This document shows positions 48,766-60,577 of a DNA stretch of 64,000 nt, piece by piece. Position numbers and translations under genes: made by a program. Position 1 is the stretch's first letter. Every line of letters begins with the position of its first letter. The stretch is from Lycocorax pyrrhopterus obiensis (lineage: Eukaryota > Chordata > Aves > Passeriformes > Paradisaeidae). The stretch covers positions 2,045,740-2,109,739 of the forward strand of contig JACSVZ010000001.1 in NCBI GenBank assembly GCA_014706295.1, in the 5' to 3' direction. The notes under the pieces were generated by a model, which was not told the origin of the DNA, did not search any database, and saw only the letters and a list, made by a program, of their open reading frames with translations.

Positions 48766-50039
48766 AGGATCTCAACTTGTGTTTGTTTCTAAATAAACCC
48801 TGTGCAGAATGGCTGAAGTGTTGGGTGTTACAAGGAATCCTGGCTCAGTCTGGTGTTGGACTGGGCACACCAGTATGGAAATGGTATGGGAGTGTCCTGG
48901 AGATGGAAAAAGCAGCGCTGTCATAATCCAGGGGGTGTTGACAGAATGGAGCTGAATTTCAGAAAGTTCTGGTATTGGATAACATGGATGTGCTTCCTTG
49001 CTGCAGGAGTGGAAGTTCACCAAGCACGTGGACTTGCACCATCCTGGCTTCCTAAGGCGGGTCCTGCTGCCATGGAAGTCCTCATGACTTTGTAAAAACA
49101 ATTTTAAAATCCCCTATGCCATACACATCTTTCTCCCTCAGCTGGAAAGAGATGGATAAGGAAGGGGTTGGATGGTTGCATCCAGAGGGTCTGGGAAGCA
49201 GGACTGGGGATCCCTGGGGTGTGGGGACTGGGATTAAGATTGATGGAGATGGATGAGGAGAGGACATCTGTCAGGATTTAGTTCAATAAATGGTCTCAAA
49301 CCTTGCTAAAGGAGGGAGTTCCCACTGGCTAACTCACCTAAGACATAGATGGCAAACAGGAAGGTGTTAATTCCAGGCCTACATGGAGGGGAAGGGTTTG
49401 GAATGAGCACAGCACAGGGCAAGATTCCACTGTGCAGATGGTGGGAAAAGTGCAGATGCAACACCAGGAAGGTGCCAGGCTTGGCGAAGCAGATCTGGGT
49501 GACCTGTTTCGACAAAAATTCCTACCATGGTAAACCTGCTTACACACAGGCCATCCCAACTCGTGGAGGGAAGGGCAGCTGAAGCCAGGCCTCATCCCTC
49601 TGTGGGGACAGGCTGCCACCTCTGCCATGGCTGCCCTGCCCAGGGACCTGAAGGGACACTCAGAGCTGTGGCACAGAGGTGGGGAGTGTGGGGGAGACGG
49701 GGCCACAGTCCCACAGCCCATCCTGGGCTTCTCTTGCAGCCCACCAGCCCCGTGCTCGGGGTGTTACTGTCCCCCCTCAGGGTGGCACAGGAGGGCACAG
49801 CTCCTGCCACGGAGCACCGGCACAGCACAAGGCTGGGAAGGATCTGAGCATCGTGTTGGCCCCAGAGCTGCTGCAGGAGCTGAAGAGGAGGGCCCTGGCA
49901 CAATGTGGAGCCAGAGGAACCTTTGGGCTGTCCCAAGGAGAGGACTCCAGAATTCAAGGAGTGTTCAGAGAGAAAGAGGACAATGACAGTGAACTGTGCC
50001 ACAGGGATGACAACAAAGAGCTCTCTCTTGGGGATAGCA
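48766..50039. other. MORC3-CHAF1B intergenic, nothing certain
   Basis: GC-moderate sequence with several open frames of 60-190 codons on both strands, but no splice sites or motifs that support a gene. From about 49,850 it may be diverged repeat leading into the CR1 copy below. Confidence 0.5.
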
Positions 50040-50437
50040 AAGCTGGGAGAACTGAGATTGTTCAGCCTGGAAAAGGCTTTAGGGTGACCTAATTGTGGCC
50101 TTCCAGGGCCTGAAGGGAGGTGACAAGAAAGATGGAGAGAGAAAATTTCCAAAGGATGGAGTGACAGGACAAGGGGGGAATGGCTTCAAACTAAGAGAGT
50201 AGGTTTTGACTGGATATTAGGATGAAATTGTTCCCTGGGAGGGTGGGCAGGCCCTGGCACAGGGTGCCCAGAGCAGCTGTGGCTGCCCCTGGATCCCTGG
50301 CAGTGCCCAAGGCCAGGTTGGACACTGGGGCTTGGAGCAGCCTGGGACAGTGGGAAGGTGTCCCTGCCCATGGCAGGGGGGGAATGAGATGATCTTTAAG
50401 GTCCCTTCCAACCCAAACCATTCCATGATTCTATGAT
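50040..50437 (+). repeat. CR1 LINE 3' end
   Basis: GATTGTTCAGCCTGGAAAAG, GGGTGGGCAGGCCCTGGCAC, GGTCCCTTCCAACCCAAACC and a terminal GATTCTATGAT. It lies about 400 bp upstream of the CHAF1B promoter. Confidence 0.93.
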
Positions 50438-50839
50438 AAAGAATTAATCTTCCTTTGTTCTCTGCTGCTCCCTCGCCTGCTGTGTCAGGCCGTGTGGGGA
50501 CTGGGGCGCTCTCAGAGCACCATTTTGGGCTTCAGGCCCCTGCCCAGCGGCTCTTCTTCCCGTGAGCAAGAAGTGAAAGCAGAAGCCATTTTCTCACGAT
50601 GTAATTTTTCATTACTATTATTATGTTTTCCAGGCAAAAGGTTTGCACTTGAAACAGGGAAGTTTGGGAACACGTTACCCTTTAAGACTTTTATACATTT
50701 ACACCGGCCAAGCACAGCGACGCCTGTGAAATAAAAAAAAAAACCCAAAACACTCTTTTGAGGAGGTGCGAGCATTGGGGCTGTTTTCATTTTAGGTTTA
50801 TTCTGCTGGTTTTGTGGGTTTTTCCCTCCGGCAGCCCCT

Positions 50840-50929
50840 GAGGGCTCCTGAGGCGGCGCGCGGGGCGGGCGCGCGCATGCGCGGGGCGGGCGAAGGCGGG
50901 AGCGCGCGGGAGCCGCGGGCGGGCCGCAG
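50840..50929 (+). promoter_or_regulatory. CHAF1B: CHAF1B GC-rich promoter and noncoding exon 1
   Basis: A short CpG-dense block with a perfect palindromic NRF1-like site GCGCATGCGC (50873-50882), GGGGCGGGC GC boxes and an E2F-like GGCGGGAG. A strong donor CCGCAG|GTGAGG ends a probable noncoding first exon at 50929. The transcription start was not located. Confidence 0.72.
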
Positions 50930-51397
50930 GTGAGGGAAGGGGGGGGCCCGAGCGGGGGGAACCGCCCCGGGGTTTGGGGTTTTGGGGGTCTGGGGAGTAG
51001 GATTGGGGTTCCCCGCGGTCTGGGGAACGGGACTGAGGATCCTCGGGGCTCCGGGAGCGGCCAGCGGCGCCTCTGCACTTCCCCTGTCCGCGCCGGGCCG
51101 CCCGTGCCCGCTCGTTGTTTAGATTCCTGATGGGGTTGTTACCCCAAAAAAGTTTTTCCCTCACGTCGTAGACCGATGCACAGGGCTTGATACCGTCCTC
51201 TTGCAATCCCCAAACAGGAACTTTAGCTATAATAACCATAACTTTTAGAAACAGCCTTCCTCAAAGCATCCTGTCAGTCCCTGCAGTGCAATTCCAGGCT
51301 CTGCCAGCGGTGTCTGGGAAATCTGCACAAAGTTTGGCCGCCTGAGCCATAAAGAACAAGAATTGACGTGGGGTTTGCTCTGCTGTCTCCAGGAAAC

Positions 51398-54300
51398 ATG
51401 AAGGTCATCACCTGTGAGATAGTGTGGCATAATAAGGAGCCGGTTTACAGCTTGGACTTCCAGCATGGAGCGGATGGGAGGATCAATCGCCTGGCCTCGG
51501 CAGGGGTGGACACAGCCGTGAGGGTGAGTGAAACCTGTCAGGGTTGGGTCTGGAGCATGTGCAGGGTGTGGGGGTTTGTTACCCAAAATATCGGGTTGGT
51601 TTTGTTATCCAAAATATTGGGTTATTGGCAGGTACGTGCCACGGGGAGTGGATGGTTTGGGGAAAGGTGTAAGACTGTACAGCTGTCTACAGAATTATAG
51701 GGTAGTTTGGGTTGGAATGGGATTTAAGGCTCATCCAGTGCCACCCCTGCCACGGGCAGGGACACCTTCCACTGTCCCAGGCTGCTCCAAGCCCCAATGT
51801 CCAACCTGGCCTTGGACACTGCCAGGGATCCAGGGGCAGCCCCAGCTGCTCTGGGCACCCTGTGCCAGGGCCTGCCCACCCTCCCAGGGAACAATTTCAT
51901 CCTAATACCAATCTAGCCCTGCCCTCTTAGTTTGAAGCCACTCCTCCTTGTCATTACATACTCTTGTAAATAGTCTTTGTAGTAGTTTATTGCAGCTGTC
52001 TCAGCCAAAACTTTTCCCTTCCTCACTGGGAAATTGGTCTCTTCTTCCCTGATGGTGCATATGTTTCAGGGATTTTTTTATACATATTTTAGGGCTAGAA
52101 AAATGTCCATTTTCTTTGACATAAAAGATGCTCCCTGACAGGAGGGGCAGTGAGGGGGGGTCGGGCTCTGCTGCCGTGTCCCAAGGGAAAGGAGGACAGG
52201 AAATGGCCTCAAATTTCATTCCTAATTGGATATTAGGAAAAAAATTTCCCTGGAAGAGCGGTGAGGCCTTGGAATGAGCTGCCCAGGGAGTGGTGGAGTC
52301 ACTGTCTGTGGGAGAGTTCAGGAGGAGTCTGGATGTGGCCCTTGGGGACAGGGTTTGGGGTGATGCTGGTGCTGCTGGGGTGGCACTGGATGACCCCAAA
52401 GGTCCCTTCCCACCTTGATGATCCTGTGACGTTACATCTTGTCCTCGAAAGCTGAAACACTCTTGTAACTAGATCTGGAAAGTGGAGAAAGGCCCAGATG
52501 GAAAAGCCATCGTGGAATTCCTGTCCAACCTGGCGCGCCACACCAAGGCCGTGAACGTCGTGCGCTTCTCGCCCAGCGGGGAGATCCTGGCCTCCGGAGG
52601 GGATGGTGAGAGCTGCTTCTCCTCTGTCTCATCCCCGATAATTTTGAAGTTAAGCTCAATGAAATCCACCTGCATTACGTTTTGCATGAACAAAAAAGAG
52701 TGGGGAATAAAGCAGCTTCCTCTGATTTCTTCCACAGATGCCGTCATTTTGCTGTGGAAGCTGAATGACAGCAAAGAGTTGGAGCCGTTGGTTTTTCAGG
52801 ATGAAGACGAAGCTCAGCTCAACAAGGAGAACTGGGCAGTCATTAAAACTTTAAGGTAATTTATTATTTGATGAGTTTGGGGTTTTTTTCAGTGTTTTTG
52901 TTTCCCCAGTGGCTTTTGTCATGTGGTGCAGTCTTCAGCCTGTGTAGAACTTCAGTGCTCTCTACAATTTGCTTGCTGTAATATTAATCCTTTTAACTCC
53001 CTGTTAATGGGGCTCAGAAAAAGGAAGGAGAGGGACATTTTAACTAATCAAATGGTGACAGGCCAAGGGGCAATGCTTTTAAGCTGAAGGAGCAGTTCCT
53101 GGCAGCTGCTGAGGTTGATGTGAGAAGAGTTTCAGAAGTGCTTGAAGCACCAGCAGGAGATTTTATTTGCCTCTGATTTTTTTTTTTTACCTAAAAATTC
53201 ATAAGACTTGTGTTTACACGTGGCTTTTAATTTTCAAATTAATAATTGGTTTCTCCTGCCTTCTAGAGGCCACTTGGAAGATGTGTATGATATTTGTTGG
53301 ACCTCAGATGGAAATTACATGGCATCTGCTTCTGTAGATAACACAGCAATCATGTGGGATGTCAATAAAGGTAAATGCTGCAGTTATCCCTTGGAATTCC
53401 AGACCTGCTGGAAGTGCCACATGGCATTTCCCCCAAAAAAAATGGGAAACATCTTTTTTTGTGATTTTTTTTTTAATGTGATTTTCTGGGCTTGTGAGGC
53501 CATGCTATATATAGCTATAAAATATTCTCAGGCCAACAAAATTTACACCTGAGGCATCTGTTCACCTTAGAGTATTTAGGATAACTTCACACATTTTTTC
53601 CCCCCAAACTCTTGCACAAACATCTTTTATATTCCTTACTCCACTTTTTGGTGTTGTGCAGCATGGCCTAAGCTCTGTTTGTGTCATCCTTTTGGAAAGC
53701 TGTTTGTTTTCTTTGAAACTTCTCAGCTTCTGGGATTTCTTTGCAAGAAAGCAACACTTAAATAATAGGAAAAAGTCCCTCCTGTGACCAGTATTCAACA
53801 AAGTATTTCTAAAATTCTCTGTAACTTTGTCTCATCAGTGTTTTGGCTCTGAGGCCTTCACGTGTGGAACATCACTGGGGTCAGAGAGCTCCTGCCTTTG
53901 CTTATCTGAGTTCTAATATTAATCTAATATTAATACCAGTTAATGATTAAGTTTGTAGTGAACAAACCTTAAACTGGCACTTGAAAAGCAACTTTTTCTG
54001 ATATCATTGTCAGCCACCATCCAGTGAACACTTTTATGTATAAAAAATTATTTCTTTGCATTTTGAAACATTTTTTGTCTTGTTTTATTTCTGCAATGTT
54101 TGGAAACACGTTTGAATTTATGATCTGAAAGCGGTTTGTGATTTCAGGACAGAAAGTTTCAATATTTAATGAGCACAAGAGTTATGTCCAAGGAGTAACC
54201 TGGGATCCTCTAGGCCAGTATATTGCAACCCTGAGCTGTGACAGGTGAGCTGTTGGTCCAAATGTTTTGCCTTAATATTTTAACTTGTAGTTAATTGTTT

Positions 54301-57300
54301 TTAAGGTGAGTTCCCACTCTTCAGGAACCTACAGTGCAGGTAAGAACACCCTGGCAGTTCCCTGTTCCCTAATTCCCTCATTCCTCCATAAATCCATGTG
54401 CTGGGACTTCCCAAACCTTATGGAGTCCAAGCATTGCCAGGGGTTCATTGGTTCTGTAGACATCAAAACACATCCCTCTGGTGGTGTCTTGTGAGGAGAA
54501 TTTTAATTAGTGGTTATTTGGTGATCCAGATTTATATTTTGTGGTGCTGACTGAGAAGGGAGGTCCTGGGGCCCTTTGTGAAACCTGGGCTGAAAGGAAA
54601 GGCTGGGAGAGCTGGGATTGTTCAGCCTGGAGAGGAGAAGCTTTGTGGTGACCTCAGTGTGGCCTTGCAGGGCCTGAAGGAGCTGCAGGAAACATGGAGA
54701 GAGACAATTTGCAAGGGCTGGCAGGGCCAGGACACAGGGAATGGCTTCCCAGTGCCAGAGGGCAGGGCTGGATGGGATCTTGGGCAGGAATTGTTCCCTG
54801 GGAGGGTGGGCAGGCCCTGGCACAGGGTGCCCAGAGCAGCTGTGGCTGCCCCTGGATCCCTGGCAGTGGCCAAGGCCAGGTTGGACATTGGGGCTTGGAG
54901 CAGCCTGGGACAGTGGAAGGTGTCCCTGCCCATGGCACTGGCTGGTCTTTAAGGTCCCCTCCAACACAAACCATTCCATGATTCCCTGCTGGCTGACTCT
55001 GCTCTCCCACACAGGGTCCTGCGAGTTTACAACACCCAAACCAAGCGAGTGGCCTTCAATGTCACCAAGATGCCATCAGGATCAGGAGCTGAAGGAGAGG
55101 TGCGTGGTTCTGCTGGGGCTGCAGACTCTGCTGGGTGCTATTTTACATGAGCTTTCTGTTCCATGAAACCAAAGGATCAAATAGTTTCCGTGCAGATAGT
55201 TCCAATGTCCCAGAATCACAGAATCATCAAGAAGATGATGGAAGAGACCTTCGCGCTCATCCAGTCCCACCATCATCACCCCAAAACCACATCCCCAAAA
55301 TTTCTTGCTGATTAAAGCGGTAACACAATCCCTTAGTTGTAAATGTTAAAAACAGTGTGGAAAAAAATAGTTCTTAACAGGAAAAACTTCAAACATACCT
55401 GGCAGTAGCTGTGAGTTTATTAATGGATGTGATACAGCAATAATATTTAAAAGTTAACAGCCTGGAATTTTCAAGAAGGTAGTTAGGTTTTTAAGAAAAA
55501 TATGAATTAGGGATAATTTAGGAAATTCTAACCCTAAGAGGGAAAACAAAGAGCTTTTTTTTCCCTCCCAACCAGTTCTAAGTGATAGTAAAATAACACC
55601 TCCAAGCTGGCTATAACTTTATTAATTCCTTCTATTCATTCCTTTTCTTTTTCGGGGAAAACATTTGTAAGAGTTTTATAGACACTGAAGAACAGGCCTG
55701 AAAGCAGGCACTTTGCCATGAGAGAAGTTCTCTTTCAACCTCTAATCCTGGGGTTAGAATTAAATGCCTGAGGAGCACTGGGTGTTAAACAATGTTGTTC
55801 TCCAGGTTATGACTATTTTTTGATGACTGGTTTAAGGTGACAGCTCTGGGAGTGTTTTGCTTTGCAGCTGAAGAGGGATCAAGGTTTATTTTTCTTAGCT
55901 GTGAAGAATTTATAGCGAAGTTGAAGGAGCCGTGGCTTTTAAAACGTTTTATTTGAAAAGTTCCATCAGGCTGGATTGTCCAAGTGGATGTTTTGTCTCG
56001 CTGGGATTCCAGCTGGCACATTCCTGGCCCTTCCCACTGTCCTGTTTTCCGTGTTGCAGGCGAGGAGCTTTCGGATGTTTCACGATGACAGCATGAAGTC
56101 GTTTTTCCGCAGGCTCAGCTTCACTCCTGATGGCTCCTATCTGCTCACTCCAGGTATGGGAACATCTCCTGCGACTTGGGTGGTGTCACTGAGGTTGGAA
56201 AAGATACCCAAGGTCATGGAGTGCAGCTTGTGCCCGGTGCCCACCTTGTCCCCAACCCATGACCACGTCCAGGCCTTCCTTGGACACCTCCAGGGATGGG
56301 CACTCCAAACCTCCCTGGGCAGCTCTTTCCAAGGCCTGAGCACCCTTTCCATGGGGAAATTCCTGCTGGTGTCCAACCTGAGCCTCCCCTGGCCCAGCCT
56401 GAGGCCGTTCCCTCTCCTCCTGTCCCTGTTCCCTGGGAGCAGAGCCCGACCCCCCCGGCTGCCCCCTCCTGTCAGGGAGTTGTGCAGAGCCACAAGGTCC
56501 CCCCTGAGCCTCCTTTGCTCCAGGCTGAGCCCCTTTCCCAGCTCCCTCAATCTATTACGTTCTAGTTTGAATGTTCTTCAGTATTTCCAATGTCAGGGAT
56601 GCTGATTTATCCTAATTAAGCCATTCCTCATCCTCCTTATTAACTCCACAATACTCTCCATTAGCAATCCACAGCATCAACTTTCTCCTGTGATACAAGT
56701 GATATTTGTGGCATTTTGCTGAATAAATTGCAACACCAGGACTCTTAAAATAGAAATGAAGGATAATGAGTGGTTTCTTTTGACTGGCCTCTCTTTGTTT
56801 GGGTCCTTCCCTCAGAACATTCTGCATTCAGAGTAAAAACAACCCTGCAAGGAGGGATCAGTTTGTGCCTGTCCAAGCCCTGCTTTTATTGATGTCTGGC
56901 AACATGAAAAAGCAGCTGTGAGGAGGGAAGTGTATAAGGGAAACAAAACCAGCACTAAATAAATATTTGGGATGCCTTTTTAAGTTGTATTCGGGTTGCA
57001 CAGATTTTGCCCAACTGACAAGCCTAATTCCTGGGAATTAGAATGTTTATGGACAAGCCTAATTCCCGGGAATTAGAATGTTTATGGACACAAGGTGTGT
57101 GCTCAGGAGCTCTCTGAGGTGATGAGTAATGTTGGAACCTTTGTTTTTGCAGCTGGCTGTGTGGAATCAGGAGAGAACGTTACAAACACCACCTATGTTT
57201 TCTCCAGAAACAATCTTAAAAGGTAGGGTTTAGTGACATAAAAATATGTTTTTATTCAAAAACAAATAGTTCAAATAGTGCAAGGCTGTTTTCTGAACTC

Positions 57301-60300
57301 CTCATTCTCTCTGAAGGCCCGTGGGTCACCTGCCCTGTCCTGGCAAGGGAACTCTGGCTGTTCGCTGCTGTCCTGTGTACTTTGAGCTGAGAGGAGCATC
57401 TGCTAAAGGTACTGGGAGGCTTCAGGGAGTGGGAACTCACAGCAAATCTGGGAAAAGATGTGGCTGGTCACTATTTTATGCCCCAGCCTTTTAGCATTCC
57501 TCTAAGACAGTGCTGTACCACATCTTAGAAGCTGTTTCCTGATTCTGAGACCCTCAGTTCACCATGAGTCCCCCGTGAGTAGCTTTTGGTCGAGTGGATA
57601 AATGTTGTTCCTTGCCCTCTCAAGGCTGCAGAAACGCTGTTAAATATTTTCCTTGAACTGTTAACCATTTTGTGTTCAAAATAAATAACCTGGTTTAGCA
57701 CCAGAGGAGCAATCCAGTGAAATAATTCCTGTTAGTCTCAACTGCCCACATCACAGGGAGTTGGAACAGTTTGCAGCAACCACTGGTGTTTATTGAAGGA
57801 AGCAGTGCTGGTGTTACTGGGCAGAACAGGAATTCTGAGCTGGGGACGGGATTGTGTGAAGTTGCAGAAGAATTTATCTGGGGATTGAAATCCAGCTTTA
57901 TTGTGTGAGTCCAGGAGTGTTTATATTTTAACAAGACTGACATTACTCAGGTGAAAAGGCAGAGCTTGGCTCCTTTCTTTAGAGGTTAAATTTGGAGTAT
58001 TCCTTACAGGATTTACCTGTTCTATTTCCATCATAATTTTAGATCCATTGTGCTGCAAAGGAAGGAGATGCAGTTGGTCTCTGTAGCTCCTCTAAAGGGA
58101 CACTTTAATATCAAAGTTCATGTAAATACACTGAAAAATTCCAGCTGGAAAATACAGAGCAAACTTTACAAAACAAAACAGCAGCAAACCAGAGGGAGAA
58201 AGCTGCCAATTTTTATTCAACTAAGAAAATAAAGTAAATTTCAGACAACAGAAATGTTAGATTTTACATTTTACACAAGTGCGGTCTTCTCAGTGTTTAT
58301 CTTGATACTGATTAATGTAATTTTATTTAAATTAACAGCTAAGTGCAGTCACCATCTTGCAATAAATACAAGAGAATTCTCACTGTTCCTTTCTTTGCAG
58401 ATGAAATCAGTCCCAAATCCCCCCCTGCCCTGTTTAACCTGCCCTATCGGTTGGTGTTTGCTGTTGCTTCAGAAGATTCTGTGCTTTTTTATGACACTGA
58501 GCAGTCCTTCCCCTTTGGTTATGTTTCCAACATCCATTACCACACCCTGAGTGACATTTCATGGTAAGGAATTGTATTTCTAAGATTTTTTTTTGTGGGG
58601 GAAATGTCCTTTTTCCATGTCCGGGTTCTGTGCAGCACCTTGAGTCTTGCTTTGGGTTTATATTTCATTTATGACACACACGTGGTCACTCATCAGTGTC
58701 TGAGCAGCAATCCACCCCTTTTTGCCCTGTAAATTAGAGAATTACGGCTCTTAATCGGTTGGGTGAAGGTTGAAGTAAAATCTTGGCCTTTAATGGAAAA
58801 AAATAAACCCCAAACAGGTCCAGCGACGGATCCTTCCTGGCCATTTCCTCCACGGACGGGTACTGCTCGTTTGTCACCTTCGACAAGGACGAGCTGGGAG
58901 TGCCCCTGAAGGAAAAGCCCCAGATCAATGTCAGGACTCCTGGTGCAGCAGACAAGAAAGCCAAGAAGAGCCAGTCCCACAAAGTGATTTCCCCAGGCTC
59001 CAGGCTGGCAGAGGGGACCCCTCCCAGCAGGGATCCCCCCCTCCAGCCTCGACCCCCTGGCACTGCTGGCAAGGACCTGCCTTCCACACCTGTTGGCATC
59101 AAAACCGTTCCAGTGCCATCCTCAGAGGAGAGGAAAAGCAGCCAGGCAGCCAACCAGAGCAGCAAAGCCCCTCAGCCCAGGAGGGTCACCCTCACCACTC
59201 TACAGTCCTGCTTCAAAACACCCAGGTGAGATTTATGGTGCCACTTCCAGTCGTAAATGCAGGGGCCAAGGCAAGCTGTGCTTGTGCTACGTGTAAAGGC
59301 TGAGCTTTGCACACAGATTCCCGGCCCTGGCTCTGGGTGGGACCTGTCTTGGTGTGGGGATTTTTGTTGTACTGCAAATGAGAGGCCAAAATGTCTCCTA
59401 AATGTGAAGCTTTTAGGTTTCTGCCTGAAATGTGAGGCAGCAAATTCACCTGACCCTTCACAACAAAAGGTGGCTGGCTTGGCCAGGAGCTGGGCTTTGG
59501 TCCTTGTGAGTCCCTTCCAGCCCAGAATATTCTGTGATTCTGTCTTCAGGTCCAGTTTTCTGTACAAAAATGGTACCTGAAGCCTTCAGCTGCCAAGAGC
59601 TATTTAAAGACCCTTCTGCCGAAGAATATTTTAAGAAGTGAAGAGTGCAAATCTAGACAGGCCCTCGGTGTGGGACTTTAAACATTGATTAAGTTACTGC
59701 CTGAGGTGAAGATCTGGTTTTTAGAAATTGCCAATAATCTATGTATTGATTATATCAGGGCTCTGAGCACCCTGCTCCAGTGGAAGGTGGCCCTGCCCAT
59801 GGCAGAGGGGGTCAGAAGTGGATAATGCTCCATTCAGCTTATAAAAAGAAGGGAAAATGTGCAGTATAATATATCTGAACTACCTCTGCAGTTAATTGAT
59901 TCTATATGAATTAAATCTTGAAGTGAAATACTCATGGAAATGGTGTCTGTAAAGCAATTTAACTGTTTCTGCTCTTTTAAAGGAGAATAAACTTGATTTC
60001 CTTGAAGCCAGATACCCCAACCTCTGCATATCCAGACCCAGCTCCTGTCCCTCCTTCCTCAGAACAGGAACATGGTGAGTTTTTGTGGCTCTTAATACCC
60101 AGCCAAGTCTTTTCCCAGTCAGTTTTTTTCCATTATAGATTTATATTATAAAATTATCCTCACTCTAATTGCAAATTCTAAAGCTTCTTCATTGTCTCGA
60201 TGTGGCTGAAAGGTGCTTTGGGCAATATGAAATGTGTTCTCACTGCTCTGGGGCAGCTGATTGTGACTGTCCCTACAGTTTTATAGCAGTGAAACCAAGG

Positions 60301-60576
60301 ATAAATTCATGGATGTGATGTTCTCCAGCTTTTAAAGACTCTTGTACTTCCACCACATCATTGTTTCAGGTTCTGGACTCTCTCAGATCAGGGTTGGGGT
60401 TTTTTTAATCTGGATTTATTCATTTGAAATGATTTCCCTGTCTGCTTCTTCCAGAGAGGCCGTTGCCATCTGATGAGAGCCTCCAAACTCCCCCAGCACC
60501 AAAACGTGCCAGGACTGAGGAATTGTCCCTTCCTGCGCCTGCTGGAGATCAAACCAGCTGTGATCCCAACAAATAA
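51398..60576 (+). CDS. CHAF1B: CHAF1B, p60 subunit of chromatin assembly factor 1
   Basis: WD40 subunit of CAF-1, which deposits H3-H4 during DNA replication and repair together with CHAF1A, RBBP4 and ASF1. Coding exons: 51398-51523, 52473-52605, 52738-52855, 53267-53370, 54148-54244, 55015-55099, 56060-56153, 57153-57222, 57317-57408, 58401-58563, 58818-59225, 59983-60074, 60455-60576 (TAA 60574-60576). Phase is kept throughout, giving 567 residues, near the human length of about 560. The start [21 protein letters not shown] matches the family and the ATG lies five bases into exon 2 (acceptor at 51392). WD40 blades run to about residue 395 ([30 protein letters not shown]). A Pro/Ser/Lys-rich tail follows. 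All introns are GT-AG. Confidence 0.96.
51688..51965 (-). repeat. CR1 LINE 3' end
   Basis: Minus-strand copy: GGGCAGGGACACCTTCCACT and GGCACCCTGTGCCAGGGCCT, ending with CTCCTCCTTGTCATTACAT, in CHAF1B intron 2. Confidence 0.92.
52131..52432 (+). repeat. CR1 LINE 3' end
   Basis: CTCCCTGACAGGAGGGGCAG, GGCCTTGGAATGAGCTGCCC and CCCTTCCCACCTTGATGATC. It ends about 40 bp before the CHAF1B exon at 52473. Confidence 0.9.
53010..53095 (+). repeat. CR1 LINE fragment
   Basis: GGAAGGAGAGGGACATTTT and GGTGACAGGCCAAGGGGCAA resemble the inner part of the 3' end; both ends are lost. Confidence 0.65.
54590..54985 (+). repeat. CR1 LINE 3' end
   Basis: GATTGTTCAGCCTGGAGAGG, CAGGCCCTGGCACAGGGTGC and CTTTAAGGTCCCCTCCAACA with a terminal ATTCCATGATTCC. 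It ends 30 bp before the CHAF1B exon at 55015. Confidence 0.92.
55212..55300 (-). repeat. CR1 LINE 3' tip
   Basis: AGAATCACAGAATCATCAAG followed by CATCCAGTCCCACCATCATC, reverse complement of a CR1 end. Confidence 0.8.
56188..56552 (-). repeat. CR1 LINE 3' end
   Basis: Minus-strand copy: GAGGTTGGAAAAGATACCC (tail) through GGAGCAGAGCCCGACCC and AGCCCCTTTCCCAGCTCCCT. It begins about 35 bp after the CHAF1B exon ending at 56153. Confidence 0.9.
57017..57086. repeat. 35-bp tandem duplication with internal palindrome
   Basis: Two adjacent 35-bp units (57017-57051, 57052-57086) differ by one base. The second contains a perfect 18-bp palindrome CTAATTCCCGGGAATTAG. It lies 66 bp upstream of the CHAF1B exon at 57153. 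Confidence 0.92.
58818..60074 (+). CDS. CHAF1B: CHAF1B exons 12-13: end of the WD40 domain and ASF1-binding B-like motifs
   Basis: Exon 12 ends the propeller and begins the disordered tail. Near its end [11 protein letters not shown] appears, and the second motif [13 protein letters not shown] is formed across the exon 12/13 junction (59225/59983). In the family these B-domain-like motifs contact ASF1. Both Arg-Arg pairs are intact. Confidence 0.88.
59503..59542 (+). repeat. CR1 LINE 3' tip
   Basis: GTCCCTTCCAGCCCAGAATA followed by TTCTGTGATTCTG, in CHAF1B intron 12. Confidence 0.65.
59758..59832 (+). repeat. CR1 LINE fragment
   Basis: CTGCTCCAGTGGAAGGTGGC and CCCATGGCAGAGGGGGTCAG match the inner 3' end; the tail is missing. 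Confidence 0.65.
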
Positions 60577-60577
60577 A
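60572..60577 (+). promoter_or_regulatory. CHAF1B: AATAAA overlapping the CHAF1B stop codon
   Basis: The hexamer spans the last codon (AAA), the TAA stop and the next base. If used, the 3'UTR would be only about 15-30 nt. Later candidates lie near 61288 (CCAATAAAAC) and 62432 (CAAATAAAG). Confidence 0.5.

Noticed and set aside
49592..50152. 186-codon minus-strand open frame between MORC3 and CHAF1B
   Set aside because: It overlaps CR1-like sequence, with no splice context, no promoter and no recognisable domain.
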